This document shows positions 34,894 through 44,596 of a stretch of 64,000 bases of DNA, piece after piece (position 1 is the first letter of the stretch; each line of letters starts with the position of its first letter). The translations under genes were made by a program, and so were the position numbers. The notes beneath the pieces are model-generated. The model had not been told where the DNA came from. It did not search any database and saw only the letters and a program-made list of their open reading frames with translations. The stretch comes from Halogranum amylolyticum (GTDB lineage: Archaea > Halobacteriota > Halobacteria > Halobacteriales > Haloferacaceae): positions 558,001-622,000 of the forward strand of contig NZ_FODV01000001.1 of NCBI RefSeq assembly GCF_900110465.1, in the 5' to 3' direction.

Positions 34894-35564
34894 GAGCCTG
34901 GACAGCGCTCGTCGTCGAAATCGTACGGAAGGATCTGGTACTCGAGTTGCGAACCAAGCAGAGTCTCTTCTTTTCGGCTGTCTTCGCGATGCTTGTCACG
35001 GTTGTCTTCGCTTTTGCTTTCGAACGCGATCTCGGATCGAGTCGTACCGTCGGACGTGCAGCATTGTGGGTCGCATTTCTCTTCGCTGGTATCGTCCTCG
35101 TGACCCGAACCGCTACTGTCGAGACAACCGACGCTGCTCTGGAAGGACTCCTTTTAGCACCTACAGATCGGACTGCCCTCTTCGTTGGGAAGACGCTCGC
35201 CAACGCCCTCTTCCTCCTGTTGATCGAGGGCGCGACGCTCGTTTTCGTCTCCGTGTTCATCGGATTCTCACTCCCACCAGCAGCGTTCCCACTTGTAGGT
35301 GTGACGTTCGTCCTCACAGCGGTCGGCTTCGCCGCCGTCGGCACCCTTCTCTCACTGCTCGCAGTGCAATCGCGCTTGCCGGCGCTCACTCTCCCCATCC
35401 TGCTCGTTCCTGTCGTAGTTCCGGTTCTTCTAGGCGGTCTCGAACTGACCCGTGCTGCTTTGGGAGCAGCACCTGCCGAGTCGTGGCTCAAGCTGCTCCT
35501 CGCCTACGATGGAATTCTCTTGCTCGCTGGCATCGCCCTGTTCGAGCCGATCGTCGAAGGGTGA
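34890..35564 (+). CDS. ccmB: Heme exporter permease CcmB
   Basis: A 224-residue, six-TM membrane protein that partners CcmA. It has the family's N-terminal RKDLVLELRTKQSLFFSAVF and the segment ETTDAALEGLLLAPTDRTALFVGK, with a hydrophobic C-terminal half. The ATG overlaps the ccmA stop. It is the last gene of the plus-strand operon; a convergent minus-strand operon (surface protein, ccmF, thioredoxin) lies beyond a gap of about 270 nt with no gene. Confidence 0.92.
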   Translation: MRAWTALVVEIVRKDLVLELRTKQSLFFSAVFAMLVTVVFAFAFERDLGSSRTVGRAALWVAFLFAGIVLVTRTATVETTDAALEGLLLAPTDRTALFVGKTLANALFLLLIEGATLVFVSVFIGFSLPPAAFPLVGVTFVLTAVGFAAVGTLLSLLAVQSRLPALTLPILLVPVVVPVLLGGLELTRAALGAAPAESWLKLLLAYDGILLLAGIALFEPIVEG

Positions 35565-35838
35565 CGGCCAGCACGTCACCGATAATATGCGGACATCGGC
35601 CGACACCGTACTCTTACCGTACCAGTGAGGTACGCAGGCACAAGCAAGCGTCTCCAACATCGGGCTGACGGCGACGTCGTAACGCTGAGAAACGACGTCT
35701 CTCGTCGGAGCCCACGCTAGCTGTCGTCTCCGCCTATCCGTCGCCGTCGCTGCAAGGGCCGAAGGAGGGGTAGGTCGGTGCAGCAGAGAATCTGCCACAG
35801 AAACGATCGGCGTCGGTTCCGAACGACGAGAGGTTCGC

Positions 35839-37050
35839 TCAGAGCGCTCGGTAGGCGAGAATGCCGCCCCCGACTGCACCGACGAGACCGACTAGCAGCG
35901 GGACAACCGGCGCATCGTCCAACGGGACGGTCCCGTCATCGTCTTCTATCTCTTCACCCGACTGCGAATCGGTCTGTGTAGTTCCGTTCGCCGGCAGTTC
36001 GACCGTGAACGTCTCGTTGTTCTCGGCGCTGCTGTTCATCACCAGAATCGGGACCGGCGAGTCTCCCCGTTCCAAGTTCTCCGAGTGTTCGACGTTCGCC
36101 AAGTCGTACCCCTGGAAACTCACCGCGAGGACGTCCGGGTCGTACTGAGGAGTCCGCTCGAGCGTCCGGTCCTCGATCGGGTACGCGACACCAACGCGGG
36201 ATCGCTCACCCGGCGGAATCGTCGCGTTTATTTTCGCCGTCCGACCGTCTTGGTCGACCGGTACTCGCTTGCCCTGATACATGGCGCCGCTAGCGTTGAC
36301 GCCCTCGGGGAGCTGCAGTTCGACCTGTCCGACGAACGGTCGATCGCCATCGTTCTGGAGCGACAGCGTCTCGACCGCAGTTGGACGACTTCCGTTTCGC
36401 GGCGCAACGAGTTGGACGACGTGACTGGCGGGCGTCCCACCCGAAGCGCTGAGGTTCGAAGTGTCGTTCGTCGGGTCGCTGGCGACGAGGCGGTACGAGT
36501 CACCCTCGGCGTCTGTCTTGATCGTGTGGTTGTACGGGACGCCGCCGATACCGTATCGGAGGTAGTACGTCGAGTTCGGCTTCAGCGGTCCAACGGAGAA
36601 CGTCCCGTTCTCGCCGGTTCTATCCTCTGTGACGATGGGGCCGTAGGAACTGGCGATCTGGATGCGGGTCTCCTCCATCGCCGTTCCGTTCTCGGCGACG
36701 ATCTGACCGGACACCTTGGACGACAGTGAAATATCGACGTCCGTGCTGTTGTCGACGAGCGCGTAGTGGGCGCTCTCGTTGTGGACCACACGGACGAAGT
36801 ACAACGGAGCGTCCGGCACCTCGTCGACCGAGAAGGAGGTGCCTTCGACGGTCGTGTTGACGGGGTCGCCCGTGCGCCGGTAGTTCTGGTCGATGGGGGT
36901 GATGGTCACGCGGTCTCCGTCCGCCGTCCCGTTCGCGACTGTCACCGTCCCGGAGAGGGGTTCGGCGGCGACTGGGGCTGGGAGGGTCAGAACTGCGACG
37001 ATACAGAACAGTGCGATCGTGGTTGCTTTGAGTTTGTGCATTGGTATCAC
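35839..37050 (-). CDS. Exported, membrane-anchored glycoprotein-like protein in the ccmF operon
   Basis: A 403-residue protein with a signal peptide (TIALFCIVAVLTLPAPVAAEP), a Thr/Asp-rich beta extracellular part and a C-terminal transmembrane anchor (VPLLVGLVGAVGGGILAYRAL). Residues about 30-190 include two carboxypeptidase-regulatory-like (Ig-like) beta domains, for example SGTVTVANGTADGDRVTI and SGQIVAENGTAMEETRI. About 15 N-x-S/T sequons suggest glycosylation. Its GTG overlaps the ccmF stop (GTGA), so it is co-translated with ccmF. No CcmH or CcmI is encoded in the cluster, and this protein is a candidate substitute. ATG 37041 is an alternative start. Confidence 0.7.
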   Translation of the reverse strand: MIPMHKLKATTIALFCIVAVLTLPAPVAAEPLSGTVTVANGTADGDRVTITPIDQNYRRTGDPVNTTVEGTSFSVDEVPDAPLYFVRVVHNESAHYALVDNSTDVDISLSSKVSGQIVAENGTAMEETRIQIASSYGPIVTEDRTGENGTFSVGPLKPNSTYYLRYGIGGVPYNHTIKTDAEGDSYRLVASDPTNDTSNLSASGGTPASHVVQLVAPRNGSRPTAVETLSLQNDGDRPFVGQVELQLPEGVNASGAMYQGKRVPVDQDGRTAKINATIPPGERSRVGVAYPIEDRTLERTPQYDPDVLAVSFQGYDLANVEHSENLERGDSPVPILVMNSSAENNETFTVELPANGTTQTDSQSGEEIEDDDGTVPLDDAPVVPLLVGLVGAVGGGILAYRAL

Positions 37051-39446
37051 TCTGAGGTGGTCGGTTCGAGGTCTGTACGACTTGCCGTTTCGTCTCGTCT
37101 ACTCGTGGTCGCGATTCCGTACTGTGGGTCGTACGCCAAGATGAGGCTCATTCCGACGAGAAGCGTCACGACGCTTACTCTGATGGGCGTCATGAACGGG
37201 ATCCGTTTGACCGTAATGGAGGCCTGACCGTCGCTGACACCGGCGATGACGTACGTGTCGACGATCGGACCCCGATCGATGATGACGTCGCGGACTTCCA
37301 TGCCACTCTGCTTTAGGTACTCACGCTGGCCCGCAGTCCCCGTGACGACCTGCTGACTGTCACGATAGACTGCGAGATCGACTGTAGTCACCCGCACACG
37401 GGCGGGGTCGACGCTCGCAGGTGGATTCGCGGGCGTACCGACGTTGGTCGGACCGGTGAGCACGACCGCATCGGTCTGCGGGACGTAGTTCTGCATGACG
37501 ACGCCGCGTGCAACGAGCGTCTGTCCCTCCTGCGGGGAGAACGAACTCACGTTCTCTCCCGTGACGCCCAGCCAGAGACCAGAGTTATCGAGTTGGACGA
37601 CCGTCGCTCGGTTTCCGTTTCGGACGTTCGTCACCGTCCCGTGGACGGTGAGAACCGTCTCGTTCACCGCCTCACCGCGGGCGAGCACCTCGCTACTCGA
37701 CTGGGCGTACGTCGACGGATCCGGGTTCTGAGGCAGTTCCCGTTGCTGCTGATCGAGGACACGAAGGGAGTAATCGGAGTCGGGAACGTCCACCGTCGAC
37801 CCGGCGGTACCTCCTGCTGCACCCGCGATGACCGACGCTTGTGAGGCGAGCATGTAGGTGAACGGCAACGAGAAGAGAAGCACTGCGACGGAGACGTGAA
37901 CGAGCGTGACGCCGACCTCCTTGCGACGAGCGTCGCTGTTCGTCGCTCGCGTGAACCGCGCGTATCCGCGTTTTGTCACCGTTATGAGGACGTACGCGAC
38001 GGGAGGCACGATCGCGAGCGCACTCACCTGCGTCATCAGTTGGTAGATGAGGGCGTCACCGGAGCGGGCCGTTCCGAGCTGCCACGCAGACGAGGGAGCG
38101 ATCGCGGCACCCACGAGCGTCGCGACGACGGTGATACCGAACGCGACGAGACTCCGACGTTTCCCCTCGACGTCGAAGTCCATGTACAACCCCAGCAAGA
38201 GTAGCGTCGCAATCACCACCGGAAAGCTCCAGAGGTTGTAGTACCGCGGTTCGACTGCCACTTCGATACCTGTTGTCGCGTTTCGAAGTAACGGGAACGT
38301 AAGTCCCCAGAGCGAAATAAAGGTGAGCAACCCGAACAGGAGCACTGCAGCGTGGAGGAGTGTCGACCGACTGAACGGAGGGATGTTCGAGTTATCGCTC
38401 TCGTCGTCTTGGACGCGCAGCCAATAGACAAACGGGAGCCCGACAGCCAAGCCCACCGTGAGCACCATCAAAACGAGGAGCGAGAAGCCGATACCACCGG
38501 ACGTAAACGAGTGGACGCTACGGAAGACGTTACTACGGACGACCGACGTCGTGTAGACGACCTGTGCGAGGGTCGTCGCGGTCATCGCCGGTGCGAGGAT
38601 GGTGTACCGTCTCCCGGGCTGGTAGTTCGTAACCGCGTGGAGCGTTCCCGTCAAAAAGAGCCACGGGATGAGGATCGCTGTCTCGACTGGGTCCCACGCC
38701 CAGAGCCCACCCCAGCCGAGGACAGTGTAGGACCAGAACGCACCGAGTGCGACCGCCGTCGTGAGAAAGAGCCACGAGACGCGGAGCCAACGAATGATAC
38801 TCCCTTCCCACGCGTCGTAGATCCCTCCTTCACCACGTAGCGCCGACACGAAGTGTGTCACCCCGATCGCGAACGGCATCGTGAGCAACGCGTAGCTCAC
38901 GAACATGACCGGCGGATGGATCGCCATGAACGGATCGACGAGAAGCGCGTTGAGCCCACTGCCCGTCTGCGGCGTCACACCGGCTGGAATATCGTCGACA
39001 GCCGACCACACTGAAGCGAACGGACTCTGATCGAACAGTAGCCCTGCGAGATACGTTACGAACCCAACGACAACTGCCTGAACGAGTTTGGTCGAACGGT
39101 CGTCGAAGCCACGGGTCGAGGCAACCCACAGTGAGATAACGCTCGCAATCGCTGCCCAGAGAAGAATTGACCCCTCATTCGCCGCATAGACGCCAGTCAC
39201 GCGGTAGAGCAGCGGAAGGTAGTCCGCCGTATTCTGCCAGACGTACGCGTTCGTGTAGTCGGTGACGACAAACTGATACGTGAGGTAGGTGAGCGAGACG
39301 ACGAGGGCGAGACTCGTCGTCGCGATTCCCCACTCGGCGTATCGAACGTATCGATCAGTTCCCCGCAGATAGTCTAGTAGTAACGCGACTGTCGTACCGG
39401 TACCGCTAACCAGCGCGATACCGAGGAGAGCTGTACCAGCGTTCAT
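37047..39446 (-). CDS. ccmF: Heme lyase CcmF (cytochrome c maturation)
   Basis: A 799-residue multi-spanning protein that ligates heme to apocytochrome c. The WWD motif is around residues 245-262 (GWGGLWAWDPVETAILIPW) and the NEGSILLW motif is near 90. Essential His residues appear in IHPPV and THFV on flanking segments. The long soluble loop (about 540-720) and final TM (VVTLLVGMSLILAY) match CcmF/NrfE. Its stop overlaps the surface-protein gene, and its own ATG overlaps the thioredoxin stop (ATGA), forming one operon. Confidence 0.95.
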   Translation of the reverse strand: MNAGTALLGIALVSGTGTTVALLLDYLRGTDRYVRYAEWGIATTSLALVVSLTYLTYQFVVTDYTNAYVWQNTADYLPLLYRVTGVYAANEGSILLWAAIASVISLWVASTRGFDDRSTKLVQAVVVGFVTYLAGLLFDQSPFASVWSAVDDIPAGVTPQTGSGLNALLVDPFMAIHPPVMFVSYALLTMPFAIGVTHFVSALRGEGGIYDAWEGSIIRWLRVSWLFLTTAVALGAFWSYTVLGWGGLWAWDPVETAILIPWLFLTGTLHAVTNYQPGRRYTILAPAMTATTLAQVVYTTSVVRSNVFRSVHSFTSGGIGFSLLVLMVLTVGLAVGLPFVYWLRVQDDESDNSNIPPFSRSTLLHAAVLLFGLLTFISLWGLTFPLLRNATTGIEVAVEPRYYNLWSFPVVIATLLLLGLYMDFDVEGKRRSLVAFGITVVATLVGAAIAPSSAWQLGTARSGDALIYQLMTQVSALAIVPPVAYVLITVTKRGYARFTRATNSDARRKEVGVTLVHVSVAVLLFSLPFTYMLASQASVIAGAAGGTAGSTVDVPDSDYSLRVLDQQQRELPQNPDPSTYAQSSSEVLARGEAVNETVLTVHGTVTNVRNGNRATVVQLDNSGLWLGVTGENVSSFSPQEGQTLVARGVVMQNYVPQTDAVVLTGPTNVGTPANPPASVDPARVRVTTVDLAVYRDSQQVVTGTAGQREYLKQSGMEVRDVIIDRGPIVDTYVIAGVSDGQASITVKRIPFMTPIRVSVVTLLVGMSLILAYDPQYGIATTSRRDETASRTDLEPTTSE

Positions 39447-39913
39447 GATTCTGCTTGCCGTTGTGACCGTTCAAGATATGTTAGAAAGTCTTCTTTCGGG
39501 GCGTATCCCGGGAGTCTGGTGATCTGTTCACCGTCCGCCGTAACGGTGACATGCTGTGGCGGATAGCTCACGTCGTACTGCTGGCGCAGTTCCGTCGCAG
39601 CGGAACGATCACTGTCGAGATTAATCGCCAGCAGGACGAACTCGTCCAGTTCGTCTTGTACCGTTGAATCCGAGTATACCTTCTCGTTGTAATCTTCACA
39701 GTAGGTACACCAAGTCGTCCAGAAGTAGATCAAGACCGGCTTGTCCTCTGCAGCGGCCGTCTCCTGTACCGCTGTCACGTTCGTCTGCCACTTGGTTTCG
39801 CCATGATATGAGTACGATTGATCACTCTGTACCGGAGCAGCATTCATCGAGTAGTATCCCACGCTCAACACAAGAGCAAAGAAAGCAAGCGTGAGAATTT
39901 TCCGGGACTCCAT
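39443..39913 (-). CDS. TlpA/CcmG-like membrane-anchored thioredoxin
   Basis: A 156-residue protein with an N-terminal signal anchor (ILTLAFFALVLSVGY) and a thioredoxin fold outside the membrane. The active site is WTTWCTYCE (Cys69, Cys72), and the cis-Pro loop is VSYPPQHVT. It probably receives electrons from CcdA and reduces apocytochrome c thiols. I chose ATG 39913 because a TATA box lies 27-33 nt upstream, giving a leaderless mRNA. ATGs at 39934 and 39955 would overlap the promoter. Its stop overlaps ccmF by four bases. Confidence 0.85.
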   Translation of the reverse strand: MESRKILTLAFFALVLSVGYYSMNAAPVQSDQSYSYHGETKWQTNVTAVQETAAAEDKPVLIYFWTTWCTYCEDYNEKVYSDSTVQDELDEFVLLAINLDSDRSAATELRQQYDVSYPPQHVTVTADGEQITRLPGYAPKEDFLTYLERSQRQAES

Positions 39914-40214
39914 TGAGGAATATTGCCATTCCATGGGCGTATAAATCTTGTCCATGAGGGTTTGAGAGACAAAAGGGTCGTTTGCAGAATTGGTATAGTA
40001 TAGACATATCTCGCGTGTCGTACACGTAGGGTATGCACAACTGTCTGCACGACTCTGCCCGGCGCATATCAGCGACCGGCCGACCAACGGTGCTCGTTAT
40101 TCATCCTATTTTTCCTTCAATTCTCGGGGATGAAACAAACCCACTCTCTCTGCAACCCCGCACAAAGATACCGGGAGATAGAAAACTTCATGACAATCAT
40201 TCTCAGAGAAGTGA
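39914..40214. other. Divergent promoter region of the ccmF operon
   Basis: About 300 bp, A/T-rich, no convincing gene. On the minus strand ATTTATA (plus 39940-39946) is a good TATA box for the thioredoxin-ccmF operon, with transcription expected close to ATG 39913. On the plus side an A/T-rich stretch (around 40176-40205) precedes the small membrane protein. A 69-codon plus-strand frame at 40033-40242 looks non-coding. Confidence 0.55.
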
Positions 40215-40496
40215 GTGGTGTCGCTTGACTCGATCGCGTTGAGTGCCTTCGCGCTGATATTACTGGGCATCGGATACGTGTTCGCGTTTCGCGTCGAGAC
40301 CGCGATAGCGTTCCAACTGCGGTACGCAGAGGCGCTGAGTTCGATCCGTCCCTCGGAGAATCCCGAGTACTACGAGGAGACGTACGAGCACCGGAAAGGA
40401 GTGTTCCGGGTCGGTGGGACGGTCCTCCTCGTGGTCGGTGCCTTCCTGCTCGCGATGGTGGTGTACGGGACGCTTTTCGTCGAGTCGTTCCCGTAG
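40215..40496 (+). CDS. Small two-TM membrane protein, unknown function
   Basis: A 93-residue protein with two predicted membrane helices (about residues 7-25 and 67-88) and a charged central part (RPSENPEYYEETYEHRKG). No family recognised. Starts at GTG 40215 or the next in-frame GTG at 40218, just downstream of the divergent ccmF-operon promoter. It could belong to the A/T-rich block or be its border. It has high G+C codon use, more like the flanking chromosome than the ccm genes. Confidence 0.65.
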   Translation: MVSLDSIALSAFALILLGIGYVFAFRVETAIAFQLRYAEALSSIRPSENPEYYEETYEHRKGVFRVGGTVLLVVGAFLLAMVVYGTLFVESFP

Positions 40497-40706
40497 TACT
40501 GTCTGCGCGTCCCCCTGTCAGCCGTTCCGGCGAGTCGAGATGCTCTCATGCTCACCGAAGCGTAGATCCGCTCCCCTGGGGCAGTATCGAACGCCGACTA
40601 TCGTGCTGGACACGCCCTTTAGTTTCGGTACACCGACCGTGTCACCCTCCAACCATCCCGGCAGAGCCACCGAAACCTAAATCGCCGCGCAGTCCCGAGA
40701 CGGCGT

Positions 40707-41516
40707 ATGAACGAACCGGGGGTTCAGTCCCTGTTCGACCAAGAGACCGTGATGGCCCGGATCGAGTCCGGCGCGTTCCCCGACTGGGCGCGCGAACAGT
40801 TCGAGGCGTTCCACGCCTCGATGGTCGAAAAGCGGGGCGGCGAACCGTTCCCCTGTTACTTCGGTGTCGAGTCCGAACGCAACGGCGACGCGCTCTACAC
40901 GTTCGTCGAGTCGACGACCCACCCCGACGCGCTGTTCGCACTCCGCGAGAACCTCGTCGAGTATCTCGACGTCTTCGAGGAGTTCAGCGACCGCTGCTCG
41001 CTCGTGACGTTCTTCAAACCGCCCGAGGAGGAGTTGTCCGAACGCGGCTATCACGAGCGGCTCTGGCACATCCTCCAGTTCCTCCACGTCCACGACCCCG
41101 AACCGTGGCCCGAGGACATCCCCACGGACCCCGACACCGAGTTCTGGGAGTTCTCTTTCGGCGGCGAGCCGATGTTCCCGACCTGTCGCGCCCCGTTCTA
41201 CGAGGAACGGATGAGTCGATTCTGCCCGCTCGGCCTCGAAATAACTTTTCAGCCTCGCACGCTGTTCGAGGGGATCACCGCCGACACCGAAGCGGGCCAG
41301 CAGGCCCGCGAGACCATCCAGCAGCGCATCGAGGACTACGACGGCGTCTGCCCGCACGCCGACATCGGCGACTGGGGCGTCGAGGGTGACCGCGAGTGGC
41401 ACCAGTACATGCTCTCGGCCGACGAGTCACAAGCGCCCGACGAGTGTCCCATCGAGATCAGCCGGGAGCATCCGAAGGCTCCCGTCCCCGAACGCTGGCG
41501 AGAGGGCCGGGCGTGA
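40707..41516 (+). CDS. YqcI/YcgG family protein
   Basis: A 269-residue protein of the YqcI/YcgG family, uncharacterised in function and scattered in bacteria and archaea. Family motifs: [10 protein letters not shown] near residue 50, then [15 protein letters not shown] and [15 protein letters not shown], and [15 protein letters not shown]. Several Cys, Trp and His residues are conserved across the family, which may imply a metal or substrate site. ATG 40707. Its stop overlaps the GTG of the isochorismatase-type hydrolase (GTGA), so they are one operon. Confidence 0.85.
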   Translation: MNEPGVQSLFDQETVMARIESGAFPDWAREQFEAFHASMVEKRGGEPFPCYFGVESERNGDALYTFVESTTHPDALFALRENLVEYLDVFEEFSDRCSLVTFFKPPEEELSERGYHERLWHILQFLHVHDPEPWPEDIPTDPDTEFWEFSFGGEPMFPTCRAPFYEERMSRFCPLGLEITFQPRTLFEGITADTEAGQQARETIQQRIEDYDGVCPHADIGDWGVEGDREWHQYMLSADESQAPDECPIEISREHPKAPVPERWREGRA

Positions 41517-42076
41517 CTCTCTCGATCCCCGCCGACACGGTGCTCCTCCTCGTCGACCTTCAGGTCGGGTTCGACGACCCGACGTGGGGTGAGCGCAACA
41601 ACCCGAAACTGGAGTCTCGGCTCTCAGAACTGCTGGCCGCGTGGCGCGCCGCCGACCGCCCGGTCGTCCACGTCCGTCACGATTCGACCGAGGAGGACTC
41701 CCCGCTCCGAGGTGACAGCGAGGGGTTCGCGTTCAAGTCGGCGTTCGAACCGCGCGACGGCGAGGCGGAGTTCGTCAAGCGCGTCAACGGTGCGTTCGTC
41801 GGGACCGACCTCGAAGCGTCCCTCCGTGAGGGCGGCAACGAGACGCTCGTGATCGCGGGACTCACGACCGACCACTGCGTGTCGACGACGACGCGGATGG
41901 CCGACAATCTGGGGTTCTCACCGCTCCTCGTCGCCGACGGGACGGCGACGTTCGACCGCGAGGGTCCCGACGGGAGACGGTACACGGCCGAGGAGCTGCA
42001 CCGGACGGCGTTGACGCATCTCCACGGCGAGTTCGCCGAGATCGTCTCGAGTCGAGACGTCGTCGACGCGCTCTGA
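41513..42076 (+). CDS. Isochorismatase-family cysteine hydrolase
   Basis: A 187-residue hydrolase with the nicotinamidase/isochorismatase catalytic triad: Asp15 (VDLQVGF), Lys89 (FVKRVN) and Cys122 ([10 protein letters not shown]), with a cis-peptide region before the Cys. The substrate could be an amide or isochorismate-like compound and cannot be told from sequence. GTG 41513 overlaps the stop of the YqcI-like gene. Downstream the intergenic region has four 9-bp repeats. Confidence 0.9.
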   Translation: MTLSIPADTVLLLVDLQVGFDDPTWGERNNPKLESRLSELLAAWRAADRPVVHVRHDSTEEDSPLRGDSEGFAFKSAFEPRDGEAEFVKRVNGAFVGTDLEASLREGGNETLVIAGLTTDHCVSTTTRMADNLGFSPLLVADGTATFDREGPDGRRYTAEELHRTALTHLHGEFAEIVSSRDVVDAL

Positions 42077-42083
42077 GTCGCTT

Positions 42084-42119
42084 AAAGCGCTCAAAGCACT
42101 CAAAGCGCCCAAAGAGCTA
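42084..42119. repeat. Four 9-bp tandem repeats (AAAGCRCYC-like)
   Basis: AAAGCGCTC, AAAGCACTC, AAAGCGCCC and AAAGAGCTA occur head to tail just after the isochorismatase stop. They lie 27 bases upstream of the membrane protein ATG at 42146, where its promoter would be. Copies 1 to 3 differ by one base each. They are probably slippage-derived and could alter the promoter. Confidence 0.7.
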
Positions 42120-42145
42120 CCACCGTTCCCGCCGACGGAGGACGC

Positions 42146-42529
42146 ATGCGCCGCCTGCTGGTCCTCCTGGGCGTCGGACTGCTCGCCTTCGCCGCCCTCC
42201 TCTCGACGGTCACCGGCGTTCCGTCGCATCCGACGACGTGGCTCTGGATCGGGTCGCTGACACTCGCCGGGACGCTGCTGTTCGTCGCCGGACTCCGTGA
42301 CTCGCTCGCCGTCGGTTCCGCGACCGTCCGATGGAACGTCCTCGTCGGCGTCGGTCAGCTACTCTTGGCGCTCTCGACGTTCGTCACGACCGTCGACGAC
42401 GTCCTGATCGGGGGGTCCATTTCGCCGGTCGGAATCGTCGCGGGCGTCGTCGGCGCGGCGATACTCGCGTTCTTCGGCGTCGACTACGTCCGCGGCGGCG
42501 TCTACATGCGACTCCCGACCGCCGAGTGA
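42146..42529 (+). CDS. Small four-TM membrane protein, unknown function
   Basis: A 127-residue protein with four predicted membrane helices (about residues 4-23, 31-50, 62-82 and 91-112). It has no catalytic or binding motifs that I recognise. Start ATG 42146 follows the 9-bp repeats. Its TGA overlaps a GTG (GTGA) that could start the following methyltransferase, so they may be cotranscribed. Confidence 0.7.
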   Translation: MRRLLVLLGVGLLAFAALLSTVTGVPSHPTTWLWIGSLTLAGTLLFVAGLRDSLAVGSATVRWNVLVGVGQLLLALSTFVTTVDDVLIGGSISPVGIVAGVVGAAILAFFGVDYVRGGVYMRLPTAE

Positions 42530-42567
42530 CGCCGTCCACGGGTCGACCCGCGCTGCTACAGCCTGAT

Positions 42568-43635
42568 ATGCTCGGCCGACGTACTCGTCTCGTGCCCGTC
42601 GTACCCAACGCCCTCGAGCGGTTGATCCTGCTTCGACTGAACAGAGCCCCCGGTCCGGTGCTCGATCTGGTCGGCGGCGCGGCCGAACGAGCCGTCGGCC
42701 TCGCGCTCGAACTCGACCTGTTCGCGGCCCTCGAGTCGGGGCCGACGAGCCTCGCCGACCTCGCGACGCGACTCGACTGCGCGCCCGAGGGACTCGAACC
42801 GCTCTGTGACTTCCTCGTCGCGCTGGGCTATCTCGTCCGAGAGGACGGGCGCTACGCGAACACCGAGATGACGGCGGCGTGGTTGCTCGACGCCGACGGC
42901 GTCGGCCCGTGGCTGGCGTTCTGGAACGACGTCGTCTTCCCGTTCTGGGAGGCGCAGGCGGTGACGGCGGTCAGGGAGGGCGCGCCGCGACAGACGCTGT
43001 ACGAGTGGCTCGACGACCATCCCGACCGCTGGCGACTCGCTCACGAGGGGTTCCGTGCGGCGGCGAGCGTCCTCGCGCCGACGGTCGTCGAGAGACTGGA
43101 CGTCGCCGGCGACGCTCGCGTGCTCGACGTCGGCGGCGGTCACGGCCTGTACGCGGCGACGATCGCCGAGCGCCACCCGACCGTTCAGGTCGAGGTGTTC
43201 GACACGGAACCGGCCCGCGAGGTGGCGCTGGAGACCGCTCGCGAGCGGGGCGTCGAAGCCCGCGTCTCCTTCGTCGCCGGCGACTACACGACCGACTCGC
43301 TCGGCGAGGGCTACGACGCCGCCCTGCTGTTCAACGTCGTTCACGCCCACGACGGTCCCGAGAGCGTCGCGCTGTTCGAGCGCGTGCGCGAGGCGCTCGC
43401 GCCCGACGGACGGCTGTACGTGCTCGATCAGTTCGACGGCACCGCCCGGACGGCGTTGTCTCGGGCGACCGTCGGGTTCGTGGGACTCACCTACCTCGTC
43501 ACGCTCGGCCAGCGAGCGCACGACGTGAGCGACGTGAGCACGTGGCTCGCCGAGGCCGGGTTCGAGGTGCAGGACCGACGGTCGTTTCTCACCGCGCCGG
43601 GCGTCTCGCTCGTGGTCGCGACGCCCGCGAACTGA
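42568..43635 (+). CDS. SAM-dependent O-methyltransferase-like protein (Methyltransf_2 / CrtF type)
   Basis: A 355-residue protein. The N-terminal winged-helix dimerisation domain (GLALELDLFAALESGPTSLADLATRLDC) is followed by a class I SAM-binding fold: motif I VLDVGGGHGLYAATIAERHP, acidic loop EVFDTEPAR, and motif-IV-like ALLFNVVHAHDGP. Such two-domain enzymes O-methylate small phenolic, carotenoid or similar hydroxyl compounds. Start codon uncertain: ATG 42568 used, with GTG 42526 (overlaps upstream stop) and a later GTG also in frame. Confidence 0.85.
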   Translation: MLGRRTRLVPVVPNALERLILLRLNRAPGPVLDLVGGAAERAVGLALELDLFAALESGPTSLADLATRLDCAPEGLEPLCDFLVALGYLVREDGRYANTEMTAAWLLDADGVGPWLAFWNDVVFPFWEAQAVTAVREGAPRQTLYEWLDDHPDRWRLAHEGFRAAASVLAPTVVERLDVAGDARVLDVGGGHGLYAATIAERHPTVQVEVFDTEPAREVALETARERGVEARVSFVAGDYTTDSLGEGYDAALLFNVVHAHDGPESVALFERVREALAPDGRLYVLDQFDGTARTALSRATVGFVGLTYLVTLGQRAHDVSDVSTWLAEAGFEVQDRRSFLTAPGVSLVVATPAN

Positions 43636-43668
43636 ACCCTTTTGCCCGGGTCTTGCGAATCGCCGCGC

Positions 43669-44556
<888 letters not shown>

Positions 44557-44596
44557 GCGAGCGGGAGGGGTAACTGGGCGGTGAAGCGGGGAGAGC

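Noticed and set aside
40033..40242. 69-codon plus-strand frame in the ccmF promoter region
   Set aside because: It crosses the promoter region, overlaps a better gene start at 40215, and has no domain.
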